Source: Bacillus sp. Marseille-P3661
GTDB taxonomy: Bacteria; Bacillota; Bacilli; Bacillales; Bacillaceae_J
Direction: 5' to 3'
Assembly: GCF_900240995.1 (NCBI RefSeq)
Contig: NZ_LT965960.1
Location: forward strand, 1-41,001
DNA: 41,001 nt
Part shown: one piece after another, positions 16,419 to 24,929 of the stretch
Layout of the letters: every line of letters starts with the position of its first letter
How positions within the stretch are numbered: the first letter of the stretch is position 1
The notes under the pieces: model-generated
What the model was told of the DNA's origin: nothing
Seen by the model: only the letters and a program-made list of their open reading frames with translations
Database searches by the model: none
Made by a program: the position numbers and the translations under genes

Positions 16419-16456
16419 GAAAGACTGTCTCTCTGATTCTAAGACAGTCTCTTTGT
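16419..16456. terminator. Bidirectional intrinsic terminator
   Basis: AGACTGTC (16422-16429) pairs with GACAGTCT (16443-16450), with T-rich flanks, between the convergent AEC transporter and aldo/keto reductase genes. Confidence 0.75.
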
Positions 16457-16468
16457 ACATATAAAAGC

Positions 16469-17302
16469 TTAAAATGAAAAATTATCTGGATCTGGGCCAG
16501 TACGTTCGTTTTTATTTAATGAATCAATACGCTTCACATCTTCTTGAGATAACTTAAAGTCGAAAATGTTTGCATTTTCTTGTATTCTTTCTCTTTTTAC
16601 TGATTTAGGTATAGTTACCACACCCTGCTCTAAATCCCAACGAAGTACAATTTGCGCTGGGGTTTTACTATATTTTTCCGCTAGTTCCACTATAATAGGG
16701 TGGTCAAGGATTTTGCCTCTCATTAAAGGTCCCCACGCTTCTGTTTGAATACTATTTTCTTTGCAGAATGATAGAACTTCTTTTTGCGTTAAGCGAGGAT
16801 GATACTCAACTTGATTTACCATAGGTTTGATTTCACTATTGGTCATAAGATCTTTTAAATGATGGACCTGGAAATTGCTGACGCCTATTGCTTTGATAAA
16901 TCCATCATTATAAAGCTTTTCAAGTGCACGCCAAGTATCTATATATTTGCCTTTTACCGGCCAATGAATTAAAAATAAATCAAGATAGTCTAAAGCTAAT
17001 TTTTTTCGACTTTCTTCAAATGCTTCTAAAGTTGATTCATATCCCTGCGCATCATTCCACACTTTGGAAGTTATAAACAATTCTTCTCTTGGAATTCCAG
17101 AATTTTTTACAGCTTGACCTACACCTTCTTCATTTTTATATAAAGCAGCGGTATCAATACTTCTATAACCAAGCTCAATTGCAGTCATTACAGAGCTTTG
17201 AACTTCTGCACCATCTTCAACCTTATAAACTCCCAGTCCCAGCCAAGGCATTTTAACACCATTGTGCAATGTCGTTGTGTCAGATATGTGGTTGATATTC
17301 AT
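16469..17302 (-). CDS. Aldo/keto reductase (YvgN/YtbE-like)
   Basis: A 277-residue NADPH-dependent reductase of the (beta/alpha)8 AKR fold. The family signature GYRSIDTAALYKNEEGVG holds the catalytic Asp and Tyr; LFLIHWPVKG supplies the catalytic His; IPKSVKRERIQEN is the NADPH-binding motif near residue 230. It resembles the Bacillus glyoxal/methylglyoxal reductases YvgN and YtbE. The ATG at 17302 follows AAGGAGG at seven bases; the longer open frame upstream has no support. Probably a detoxification enzyme, with the exact substrate unknown. Confidence 0.9.
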   Translation of the reverse strand: MNINHISDTTTLHNGVKMPWLGLGVYKVEDGAEVQSSVMTAIELGYRSIDTAALYKNEEGVGQAVKNSGIPREELFITSKVWNDAQGYESTLEAFEESRKKLALDYLDLFLIHWPVKGKYIDTWRALEKLYNDGFIKAIGVSNFQVHHLKDLMTNSEIKPMVNQVEYHPRLTQKEVLSFCKENSIQTEAWGPLMRGKILDHPIIVELAEKYSKTPAQIVLRWDLEQGVVTIPKSVKRERIQENANIFDFKLSQEDVKRIDSLNKNERTGPDPDNFSF

Positions 17303-17470
17303 CAAAATCCTCCTTATAATGGAAAAATGTTCATTCTTTACCATCATAGCATAGCTTATGAATCCTATAAAACTAATACGATCTAGCTGGTATACTATTT
17401 CCAAACTTTTATACTATTTTATTTTTATAATCATGTTAAAATGAAGGGAGAATAAAATAAGGAGCTTAAA

Positions 17471-17776
17471 ATGAATATTATTATTTGTAAGCCAAATCAG
17501 CCACCTTATATAAAAACGATAAACGGTAAATACGATGAAATGGTTAACGTAGTTGGCAGCTCACTTAAACCACTATCAATGAACCATGATTCTATTATTA
17601 TAATGTGTAACGAAAGTCTTTATGAAAGTGAAAAAGATCATTGGAAACATCGAATGAATATTCCAGGGATTTTCTTTTTTGTTGGCCGAGAAAAAAACCG
17701 GCTTAGAAGTCTGACTGTTGACGAGATCGAAGATATTTTTGATACGATTAGAAGAGAAGATTTAACTGTAGTTTGA
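17471..17776 (+). CDS. DUF3846-like small protein
   Basis: This gene encodes 101 residues. The start MNIIICKPNQPP, the VVGSSLKPL segment, an ICNE-like MCNESLYE, and a late FFFVGRE followed by SLTVDEIEDI together resemble DUF3846, a domain often seen in phage and mobile-element proteins. The match is by eye and loose. The gene has a good AAGGAGC site and its own terminator. No phage genes are nearby, so transfer is not implied. Function unknown. Confidence 0.6.
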   Translation: MNIIICKPNQPPYIKTINGKYDEMVNVVGSSLKPLSMNHDSIIIMCNESLYESEKDHWKHRMNIPGIFFFVGREKNRLRSLTVDEIEDIFDTIRREDLTVV

Positions 17777-17782
17777 CGGGGA

Positions 17783-17820
17783 ATAGGGCTGTGTATGCCA
17801 TACACAGCTCTTTTATTTTG
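17783..17820 (+). terminator. Intrinsic terminator after the DUF3846-like gene
   Basis: AGGGCTGTGTATG and CATACACAGCTCT form a strong stem with a very tight loop, followed by TTTTATTTT. Confidence 0.85.
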
Positions 17821-17880
17821 CCATTATATCTGCTGATTTGATAGTATAGAGATCAAATTACTAGATAAAAGGAGTACACT

Positions 17881-18723
17881 ATGTCATTAAACGAAGTTAG
17901 TACAATCATTTTTGATTTAGATGGAACATTATATGAGGATACACACCATTTTGATTATTTTGCAAAAAAAATGGCGCAAAAGTTACCAATCGACTTACAA
18001 AACGACTTTATGACAGACTATTCTGCCTCTCTAAACGGACAGCATCCGTTACAAATTGGCCGAATTTATGATGTTCAGCGCGATTTAATTTTAGTTCATG
18101 AAAACCAAGAAATTACCGCCGCTTTTAAATGGGATGGAACCGTTGTCCCGGATGAAACCATTAAACAATATTATCCGCAAAAAGTACAACTTGATCTAAC
18201 GAGTATGATTAGTGTCGGAGATTTATGGTGGGTACCTTCCTCCATTGCCTATCATTATAAATTAGATTCAAAACAAGGGCGTGAAGCGTTTTTAGAAACG
18301 AGAGAATATATGATGAGTGATGCGTTTCAAATGACGCCAATCCCTGGATTAAAAGAGCTGCTTGAAGATTTATATACAGATATTAACTTAGTACTATTCA
18401 CGAACAGCCCTGAGACTGACAGCGAAGCGATCCTTGCGAAGCTTGGATTAAGTCAGTACTTCCATAAAAAAATATTTGAGGGAAAGAAGCCTGTTCATAC
18501 AAAAAGCTGGTTTAACGAAATTAAAGAATGGTTTACCGCTGATTATCATGAAATGCTTAGTGTAGGTGATAACTGGATTAATGAGATCCAACCAGCTAAT
18601 GAACTTGGATGTAAGACAATTAGTATTGATGCACATGAAATAGGTTCTCATCTTAAAGCCGATTATAAAGTGACAAAGATGAGTGAAGCCATAACAATTT
18701 TAAAAGAATTAATTAAAAAATAA
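17881..18723 (+). CDS. HAD family hydrolase
   Basis: A 280-residue haloacid dehalogenase-type phosphatase. Motif I is IFDLDGTLYED (residues 10-20, two Asp nucleophile/acid), motif II LVLFTNSPE near 170, and motif III/IV KKIFEGKKPVHTK then MLSVGDNWINEI near 218-230. The insert between motif I and II is long (about 150 residues) and helical, a C1-type cap. Substrate unknown; such enzymes act on small phosphorylated metabolites. ATG 17881 has AAAGGAG nine bases upstream. It ends in a perfect terminator shared with sspH. Confidence 0.85.
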   Translation: MSLNEVSTIIFDLDGTLYEDTHHFDYFAKKMAQKLPIDLQNDFMTDYSASLNGQHPLQIGRIYDVQRDLILVHENQEITAAFKWDGTVVPDETIKQYYPQKVQLDLTSMISVGDLWWVPSSIAYHYKLDSKQGREAFLETREYMMSDAFQMTPIPGLKELLEDLYTDINLVLFTNSPETDSEAILAKLGLSQYFHKKIFEGKKPVHTKSWFNEIKEWFTADYHEMLSVGDNWINEIQPANELGCKTISIDAHEIGSHLKADYKVTKMSEAITILKELIKK

Positions 18724-18745
18724 GGGAGCATAATTATGCTCCCTT
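18722..18745. terminator. Bidirectional terminator overlapping gene ends
   Basis: AAGGGAGCAT-AATT-ATGCTCCCTT is a perfect 10-bp stem. It overlaps the last bases of both the HAD gene and sspH, which converge here. Confidence 0.8.
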
Positions 18746-18926
18746 ACTCGTTTTCATTTAATTCTGCAGCAGGAACTTCCATTACTTCATCTGGATTATC
18801 TCTTGTATGAACGCTAACAGATTGGTCTGTTTCATTTGCTTGTTTTAACCAAACTGATACTCCATTATATGTAACCGTTATTTCGTTTGGAGATGAGATG
18901 ATTTGTTTCGCTCTTTTAATATCCAT
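18744..18926 (-). CDS. sspH: Small acid-soluble spore protein H
   Basis: This gene encodes 60 residues. MDIKRAKQIISSPNEITVTY, followed by NGVSVWL, is the SspH-family pattern; members are minor small acid-soluble proteins made in the forespore and packed in the spore core. The ATG at 18926 is chosen, since AAAGGAG lies seven bases upstream, over in-frame Met codons further out. A CATTATA on the minus strand upstream fits a SigG -10 box, but no convincing -35 was found. Good evidence that the organism sporulates. Confidence 0.85.
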   Translation of the reverse strand: MDIKRAKQIISSPNEITVTYNGVSVWLKQANETDQSVSVHTRDNPDEVMEVPAAELNENE

Positions 18927-19013
18927 ATGCATACTCCTTTTTAGTTTATAGGTCATTACTATGTTTTCTATAATGGAGTATTGCTATACTATATAATTTT
19001 AGTTTTCTTACAT

Positions 19014-21176
19014 CTATTCTTCTGTCAGTTTGACAAGTAACGAATCTCCATTCGTGGCAACTCTAACAAAAGCGTAGTGTACCTTTTCTTGCAATTCAAG
19101 CCCTGTTCCCTCAGGTACAAAGTAATTTTCTATACCATATTCAATGTTCTCATAGCCCTTAAGAATACCAGTTATCCAAACATCCGCTTGATCTATTCGA
19201 TCAGCTGGTATATCTGTACCCACGATATAGTCGCCACTATATTCATAAACCCCTTGAGCATTCCTAACTAATCCAACACGGATACGTTGTCTCCAAGGTA
19301 AATCCTCATCATTCAGATCAAGTGAAGAAATGGAATAGCGTAAGGTTAGATAATCCCCTTGTAACATTGATCTAGGATCTACAGGTGCTAGCTCTAATTT
19401 TATTAATTGACCATTTGCTAATAGCCTTTCACTTGTACCGATTTGAATTCCAACTACAATGACCTGAAAAACAATAACCATGATAATACTTACCTTCCGG
19501 GAGTATTTAAGCTTTTCAGCAAGTTGTTCATTGGAGTTATCAAGCCATCTTGCTATAAACAAGATAAGCATACCAGTTAACAGGAATGTAAACGACTTAT
19601 GCAATAATCCCCAAACTAAGTCGTAATATTTATAAATAAGAAATGCAAACCAGAAGGCAAGCATTAATCTAAAAAAGATTGTTTCTGTATGGCGCATGAA
19701 ATAGATAAGCAATAATGTAGTTAAAATGAAATATAAGCTATTAATCAAATAATACATTATCGCATGATTTTCGTTTAAGAATGTTAGTACAAAAAAGGCT
19801 AACATCCCGTAAAACACGCTGTTAACATTAAGCTTCTGTCTAAAATGCTGATTTCTTGCCAAAATGGATCCAAGATAAACAAGCCCGTTTAGAATAATCA
19901 CTGTCCAGACCACAAGCTCTTTTGAATAATTAACCTCAGCAACAGTACTTACTATTACAACCATAATTCCCAAGTAGATAAAATAACGAATTATAGTATT
20001 ATTAATCTTCCATAAAGCTAAGCTTAAAAACAAACAAAAAATCGTCGCCATCCAAACATTTGCTCCAATTGCAGCTGGAATCCCAACGAAATAGCCTGTT
20101 AATAAAAAGGTATACCTGATAATAGAATCCCATTGTACCCTTAGCAACGCAATTACGATTAAGAGGATCCCCATGACAACAAAAAACGGAAAAGAAAAAT
20201 TATGTGTCATTAAAAACGTTACCCCATAAATGGAGCTACTTGCAATAATAGAAGCGATCGCAGTAGTCAGGCCGATGATGATCCTTCTAAAATCAAAATG
20301 ATTTTCAGATACTTTATTACCTTTCCATTTTCTTAAACCCCAAATCACTATTGCAACAATCACAAATGGCAGTAACATAGTGAATAAAAAAATGTATTCG
20401 GATCCCATAAAAATCAAAAATTCGATAAATTTTATTGTAAAAAAAGCAACAGCAGCTAGGCTTAGTAATAGGGTATATCCTTTATGGACTGGATATTTTC
20501 CATAGTACATGTAAAACAAAAATAAAATCACAACATACAAAAAGCTACTAAAAATATTAAATGGGGCAAATAGTTCATCTATAGTCAATGCTAACATAAT
20601 ACCGTGCATTACAATGAAACTTAACAACTGAACAGGTTTTGAACTTAACAGCCGTCGTTCAATTGCAGCATAAAGCAAACCATTAATAAAAGCTAAGCAG
20701 AGAAAAATAACCTTTAATTGTAGCTCCGGAACAAATTGAAAGCTTGAGGATGGAAACAAGTAAAACCAGACAGATAAATGGAATAATATAAACGACAGTA
20801 CATAAAAAGGTTGATATTTTGTAATAATGGCCAATATTACAGAAGGGATGGCCCAAATAATAAACATCATAAAACTATCGGCATGCGAATTATAAATTTG
20901 ACCGATTAAAGCGATTCCGATTCCAAATGATAAACAGCCTAAGAAAAGAAATAGTGAACTTAAAAAGGGCTGCTTTTTAAATATTCTCGTAATTAAAAAC
21001 GACATTCCATAAAAAAAGATCATGAGACTTATACTTAATGTTACTTTATACCCCTGCGCTAATCCAGGCCAGTTAGAAGCAAAAAAGTAAATAATTGCAG
21101 CAATAATTAAGGAAAGTCCAAGCACATACCCAAGCTGTACAGCTTTTATCTGCCAGCTTTTTTTCTCAAGTTCCAT
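19014..21176 (-). CDS. DUF2157 - GDYXXLXY domain membrane protein
   Basis: A 720-residue protein. The first 120 residues match DUF2157 (GYVLGLSLIIAAIIYFFASN and later helices), the centre carries about 15 further hydrophobic helices, and the last 170 residues form a soluble extracellular domain with the signature GDYLTLRYSI, the GDYXXLXY motif. The two domains are commonly fused in this way. Function is unknown; an envelope role is assumed from topology. ATG 21176 is preferred to GTG 21185, which lies on the AAGGAAGTGGG site. Single gene, with a terminator 50 bases upstream ending the neighbouring unit. Confidence 0.85.
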   Translation of the reverse strand: MELEKKSWQIKAVQLGYVLGLSLIIAAIIYFFASNWPGLAQGYKVTLSISLMIFFYGMSFLITRIFKKQPFLSSLFLFLGCLSFGIGIALIGQIYNSHADSFMMFIIWAIPSVILAIITKYQPFYVLSFILFHLSVWFYLFPSSSFQFVPELQLKVIFLCLAFINGLLYAAIERRLLSSKPVQLLSFIVMHGIMLALTIDELFAPFNIFSSFLYVVILFLFYMYYGKYPVHKGYTLLLSLAAVAFFTIKFIEFLIFMGSEYIFLFTMLLPFVIVAIVIWGLRKWKGNKVSENHFDFRRIIIGLTTAIASIIASSSIYGVTFLMTHNFSFPFFVVMGILLIVIALLRVQWDSIIRYTFLLTGYFVGIPAAIGANVWMATIFCLFLSLALWKINNTIIRYFIYLGIMVVIVSTVAEVNYSKELVVWTVIILNGLVYLGSILARNQHFRQKLNVNSVFYGMLAFFVLTFLNENHAIMYYLINSLYFILTTLLLIYFMRHTETIFFRLMLAFWFAFLIYKYYDLVWGLLHKSFTFLLTGMLILFIARWLDNSNEQLAEKLKYSRKVSIIMVIVFQVIVVGIQIGTSERLLANGQLIKLELAPVDPRSMLQGDYLTLRYSISSLDLNDEDLPWRQRIRVGLVRNAQGVYEYSGDYIVGTDIPADRIDQADVWITGILKGYENIEYGIENYFVPEGTGLELQEKVHYAFVRVATNGDSLLVKLTEE

Positions 21177-21225
21177 TTTGCCCACTTCCTTATATTAAAT
21201 AATCGTTTTATTATAACATAAAAAA

Positions 21226-21258
21226 AAGAAACCTTTGATATTTATACAAAGGTTTCTA
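21226..21258 (-). terminator. Intrinsic terminator of the small gene at 21264
   Basis: GAAACCTTTG (21228-21237) pairs with CAAAGGTTTC (21246-21255). On the minus strand it runs into CTTTTTTTAT. Confidence 0.8.
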
Positions 21259-21263
21259 ACCAT

Positions 21264-21416
21264 TTATTCACTGTTTTGAGTAGTATTAAAAAAGAACTCT
21301 TCAGCAAATTCAGCATCTTTCTTAGGAGCCTGTTTGTCTTTTCCGTTGTCTTCTTGGCCCATTATTCCATCAGACTCGTAGCTAAGCTTTATGTTTTCAT
21401 CTTTGTCATGTCCCAT
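21264..21416 (-). CDS. Small acidic hypothetical protein (50 aa)
   Basis: This frame encodes 50 residues beginning MGHDKDENIKLSYESDGIMG and ending FFFNTTQNSE, acidic and hydrophilic. The ribosome binding site AGAGGGGG is strong, and a terminator follows immediately after the stop, making an autonomous unit. Its LSYESD recalls LSYDETD in the 51-residue product at 9411, a possible distant relation. Not assigned to a family. Confidence 0.6.
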   Translation of the reverse strand: MGHDKDENIKLSYESDGIMGQEDNGKDKQAPKKDAEFAEEFFFNTTQNSE

Positions 21417-21498
21417 TAAAATGCCCCCTCTGCTCTAAAAATCACAAAAATTACTAGACGGTAGTATTATTTTTACCGTTACATGATTAAAAAATGTA

Positions 21499-22419
21499 TT
21501 ATTTTTTATGTATGACCCCTTTTTCTAGACGTAAAATATCATCTGGCCATGGAATTGCAACTGAAATTTCTTCGTTTGTAAAGGGATGGATTAGCGAGAC
21601 ATTTTCAGCATGCAGTGCTTGTCTAGAAATTCCCTCCTTTTGCCCTCCATATAAAGAGTCTCCTACGATCGGGAAACCTAAATGGCTAAGGTGTACACGG
21701 ATTTGATGGGTTCTGCCTGTTTCTAATTTTAATCTCACTAAGGACATGGGAGGATTTGAATAGATTTGCACTCTTTCGAAATGAGTAATCGCCGTTTCTC
21801 CCGTTGGCGAAACTCTTCTTCTTGAAGGGTGGTGGCGGTCCCGGCCAATCTTTTCCTGAATACTTCCTTTTTTTTGATTCAATTTGCCATGTGTAAATGC
21901 AATATACGTTCGTTTAATCAGTCTTTTTTCGAGCATTTGATCGAGTATCGCACCTGCTAATGCATGTTTTGCAAAGACGACGCCACCTGTTGTATCACGG
22001 TCGAGGCGATGAATATGACGAACCTTAGTTTTTAGTCCGTTCATCTGGAAATGGAACGCAACTGCATTTGCTAATGTGCCGCCGTTATGATCATTAGGAT
22101 GTGTATCCATCCCTGCTGGTTTGTCAACAATAAGCAAATGATCATCTTCGTACATTACAGATAGCGGCAAATATTCTGGTTCTACACCATATTCTTCGTC
22201 AATAAACAACCGTAGCTGTAATCGATCCCTTTTATGAAGAGGACTAGTCCATTGCGTATTAATCTTCCCGTTAACCTGAACTCTTTTTTCCATTCTCATT
22301 TGATGCAGTAACTTTTTTGGACCCCGCCATCTATCTTTTAAAATGGAATCTATACTTATACCATCCCATTCTGTCGGAATTTCAACCTCGAGCCATTCAC
22401 CTTTTTTATCTACCTTCAT
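21499..22419 (-). CDS. RluA family RNA pseudouridine synthase
   Basis: A 306-residue enzyme turning uridine into pseudouridine in rRNA or tRNA. The catalytic motif is HRLDRDTTG near 137-145 with the active Asp at about 140; other family features are VDKPAGMDTHP near 98-108, LETGRTHQIRVH near 232-243 and GDSLYGG. The first 70 residues resemble an S4-like RNA-binding region (LHQMRMEKRVQVNGK). The ATG at 22419 has AGGAG 11 bases upstream and avoids overlap with the LOG gene. It follows that gene by 13 bases, so they form an operon. The closest B. subtilis type is YhcT/YjbO, but which is not resolved. Confidence 0.9.
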   Translation of the reverse strand: MKVDKKGEWLEVEIPTEWDGISIDSILKDRWRGPKKLLHQMRMEKRVQVNGKINTQWTSPLHKRDRLQLRLFIDEEYGVEPEYLPLSVMYEDDHLLIVDKPAGMDTHPNDHNGGTLANAVAFHFQMNGLKTKVRHIHRLDRDTTGGVVFAKHALAGAILDQMLEKRLIKRTYIAFTHGKLNQKKGSIQEKIGRDRHHPSRRRVSPTGETAITHFERVQIYSNPPMSLVRLKLETGRTHQIRVHLSHLGFPIVGDSLYGGQKEGISRQALHAENVSLIHPFTNEEISVAIPWPDDILRLEKGVIHKK

Positions 22420-22432
22420 GTTTTTATTTCTC

Positions 22433-22978
22433 CTATACACTTTTACTTAATAATACATTTATAAGTTGTTCAGGATCTTCTTCAGAAAAAATCACATCTC
22501 TCGTCTTTTTCAAAAGAAATTCTTGCTCTACCATATGATCTAATAAATCGATAAGGGGATCAAAATATTGGCCAACATTAAGAATGCCTACTGGCTTTGA
22601 ATGTTCACCAATTGAATGTAATGTAAATATTTCAAAAAATTCTTCCATCGTTCCGATTCCTCCTGGCATAACAATAAAAGCATCGGATAGATCATACATT
22701 TGTGCTTTACGTTCTGGCATTGAGTTTACAATTCGTAAATCAGTAAGTTTGGAATGAGCAATTTCCCGTTTAGAAAGTATTGTAGGAAGTACGCCGATCG
22801 CCTCCCCATTCATTTCCACAACTTTATCAGCAACCGCACCCATTAGCCCTGTGGAGGATCCGCCATAAACAAGCGAAAGCTTATTTTCAACAAGCTTTTG
22901 TCCTAGTTGTACAGCCATTTCTTTGTACAGTGGATTTAGTCCGTCACGAGATCCGCAAAAAACTCCAACTCTTTTCAT
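22433..22978 (-). CDS. LOG family protein (YvdD-like nucleoside 5'-monophosphate phosphoribohydrolase)
   Basis: A 181-residue Rossmann-fold protein (TIGR00730). The signature motifs PGGIGTMEE (105-113) and MPERK (87-91) are intact. LOG enzymes cleave the N-glycosidic bond of cytokinin or purine nucleotide monophosphates; older annotation as lysine decarboxylase is wrong for this group. Near-terminal VYGGSSTGLMGAVAD is the phosphate-binding loop. The start ATG at 22978 lies after a GGGGGATATAG-type site. First gene of a two-gene unit with the pseudouridine synthase. Confidence 0.88.
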   Translation of the reverse strand: MKRVGVFCGSRDGLNPLYKEMAVQLGQKLVENKLSLVYGGSSTGLMGAVADKVVEMNGEAIGVLPTILSKREIAHSKLTDLRIVNSMPERKAQMYDLSDAFIVMPGGIGTMEEFFEIFTLHSIGEHSKPVGILNVGQYFDPLIDLLDHMVEQEFLLKKTRDVIFSEEDPEQLINVLLSKSV

Positions 22979-23198
22979 CTATATCCCCCTAGAATCTTTT
23001 GTATTAAGAACAAATTTGGTCAACTCAACTAGTTTACATTGACATGTACTAAAAGAATACCATTAGTGCTAGCAAAAACAAAAGCATGGAAATTTTAAAT
23101 GGTACCCATTTACTATGTTTTAGGGGTTGGAATAGGGGGTATTTTATACTCTATTGCTTTGATTGATTAGCTTTGAAGTGGGGTTATTGTGATAGTTC

Positions 23199-23850
23199 CT
23201 TGTTTCATGGTTTGATGAAAAGGAAACGGGTGCGTTTTTTGCTGTTGGTCCCTCTTCATACGCTCTATGAAGAGCTTTCGCTTGCACTTTTTGCCGGTGT
23301 TTCCTCTTCATACGGCTTATGAAGAGCTTCTGCTTGCACTTTTTATTGGCGTTTCCTCTTCATCGTGCTTATGAAGAGCTTTTGCTTGCACTTTTTGCTG
23401 CAGGTTCCTCTTCATCGTGCTTATGAAGAGTTTTCGCTTGCACTTTTTATTGATGTTTCCTCTTCATACGGCTTATGAAGAGCTTTTGCTTGCACTTTTT
23501 ATTGGCGTTTCCTCTTCATCGTGCTTATGAAGAGCTTTTGCTTGCACTTTTTGCTGCAGGTTCCTCTTCATCGGCTCTATGAAGAGTTTTCGCTTGCCCT
23601 TTTTGCTGTTGCTTCCTCTTCTTACGGCTTATGAAGAGCTTTTGCTTGGACTTTTTATTGATGTTTCCTCTTCATCGTGCTTATGAAGAGCTTTTGCTTG
23701 CACTTTTTATTGATGTTTCCTCTTCATCGTGCTTATGAAGAGCTTTTGCTTGCACTTTTTATTGATGTTTCCTCTTCATCGTGCTTATGAAGAGCTTTCG
23801 CTTGCACTTTTTGCTGGCGTTTCCTCTTCACCGACTTTTTACTGCTGCTA
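23199..23850. repeat. 52-bp tandem array of 11 hairpin units
   Basis: Units begin CCTCTTCAT at 23251, 23303, 23355, 23407, 23459, 23511, 23563, 23615, 23667, 23719 and 23771, spaced exactly 52 bp, with a truncated twelfth at 23823 and a degenerate one before the first. In ten of the 11 units an 8-bp stem CTCTTCAT/ATGAAGAG brackets a 7-nt loop (CGTGCTT, ACGGCTT or similar); the eighth has one stem mismatch. A linker with GCTTGCACTTTTT follows. Units 9 and 10 are identical, and units 2-3 nearly equal units 5-6, pointing to expansion by block duplication. 52 is not a multiple of three, so no repeat protein is encoded. The gap 22979-23198 upstream shows no gene. Confidence 0.95.
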
Positions 23851-23856
23851 TCTACT

Positions 23857-23902
23857 AAAACAAAAAAACACTACTCCATTAACAAGAGAGTGCTTTTGTT
23901 GA
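23857..23902 (-). terminator. Terminator of the FRG-domain gene
   Basis: An imperfect stem (AAAGCACTCTC with GAGTAGTGTTT on the minus strand) is followed by a long T run, just after and partly beside the stop at 23905. Confidence 0.55.
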
Positions 23903-23904
23903 TA

Positions 23905-24780
23905 TTACGAGTACATACTTTCGTCTTCACTCCAACTTCTTTCACCAATTTCCGTACTTCTAATTAACTTTGCATCATTAAGGATATTTTCATGATAATT
24001 TTTCTGTTTATTTAAATCTGCTGTTGTCCAATGGTTTACATAATTTGCTAATCCACCTAAATCAGGAAACAGTGTAAAATGATTAATCCCACTTAGTTCT
24101 AGAAACATGATAATATCATTTTTTAGGTCTGGTGTTATTTGAATATGCTTTAATACTTTCTCATTGAATAATATTTGGTCATTTTCCTCTTCTAATCCTA
24201 GCTTAGTATTTCCTTGAAGTGTAAAAAAACCTTTTTGAAACATGCTACGGTATGTATTCATCGTTGGACTTAGCGCCATCGACATATGAAAATTCGGACG
24301 CTGCTCGATAAATGAACCATCTTTAGGCATACTTTTCAACTCATCAATATTATGGAATAACTTATTTAACTGAAATGGATCGATTAACCATACACTACAC
24401 GGATATACCTCATCCCAATCTTTTGTAGCAAAATATAAAGCAACCGCAAACGATTCTGACCAATCTAATAATCTGGTCTTTACACCGTACTGCTGCATTA
24501 AATACAGCAAGTCCCATTGATTTTCAGTTTTATGTAGCTCATACCCATTTTCAAAAAATCTTTTATAGCTTATTTCTTCCCACTCTAGTATCTTGTCGAC
24601 TGAAAGATTTTGTCTGAACAGTCCAGATAATAAGGGAAACCGATTTCCCTCACAACCATTGTTATTTTGCCCGCGATACCAAACTAGTCTACTTTTTTTT
24701 GTAAAAAATGTTACCTCATCCATAATGGTTAACCATTTTTTTGAAAAGAAATAGTTTGTAATATCAAGTGGATTATTCAT
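23905..24780 (-). CDS. FRG domain-containing protein
   Basis: A 291-residue protein with the FRG domain (PF08867), named after its conserved Phe/Tyr-Arg-Gly. Seen are VWYRGQ at 34-38, QQYGVKTRLLDWSESFAVAL near 97-116 containing the hallmark TRLLDW, and a C-terminal part typical of the family. FRG domains occur alone or fused to toxin and defence modules, but no catalytic role is established. There is no signal peptide and no partner gene. It sits between the 52-bp array and a divergent gene with an operator-like promoter. Start ATG at 24780 has a weak ribosome binding site. Confidence 0.85.
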   Translation of the reverse strand: MNNPLDITNYFFSKKWLTIMDEVTFFTKKSRLVWYRGQNNNGCEGNRFPLLSGLFRQNLSVDKILEWEEISYKRFFENGYELHKTENQWDLLYLMQQYGVKTRLLDWSESFAVALYFATKDWDEVYPCSVWLIDPFQLNKLFHNIDELKSMPKDGSFIEQRPNFHMSMALSPTMNTYRSMFQKGFFTLQGNTKLGLEEENDQILFNEKVLKHIQITPDLKNDIIMFLELSGINHFTLFPDLGGLANYVNHWTTADLNKQKNYHENILNDAKLIRSTEIGERSWSEDESMYS

Positions 24781-24865
24781 AAATGATCACTCACAATCTC
24801 CCTCATGCTTACTACAAGTTATACCCACCCTCAAAAAAAAAAATACTTTTTAGCCCAATTCACTC

Positions 24866-24908
24866 TTTACAAACATACGTTCCTTTGTATAAAATAAAAC
24901 ATACGTTC
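24866..24908 (+). promoter_or_regulatory. Promoter with two identical operator-like repeats
   Basis: TTTACA (24866-24871) and TATAAA (24888-24893) are 16 bp apart. AAACATACGTTC occurs at 24871-24882, filling the spacer, and again at 24897-24908, over the likely start point, 26 bp apart. Each resembles the Bacillus LexA box (GAAC-N4-GTTC core) but with AAAC in the left half. Confidence 0.55.
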
Positions 24909-24929
24909 TTAATATTGGAGGTATGTATA

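Noticed and set aside
17471-17776. Prophage remnant, because of DUF3846-like sequence
   Set aside because: No integrase, structural or other phage genes and no attachment-site repeats are nearby.
23251-23850. CRISPR array
   Set aside because: The 52-bp units have no constant repeat alternating with unique spacers; linkers are near-identical, and no cas genes are nearby.
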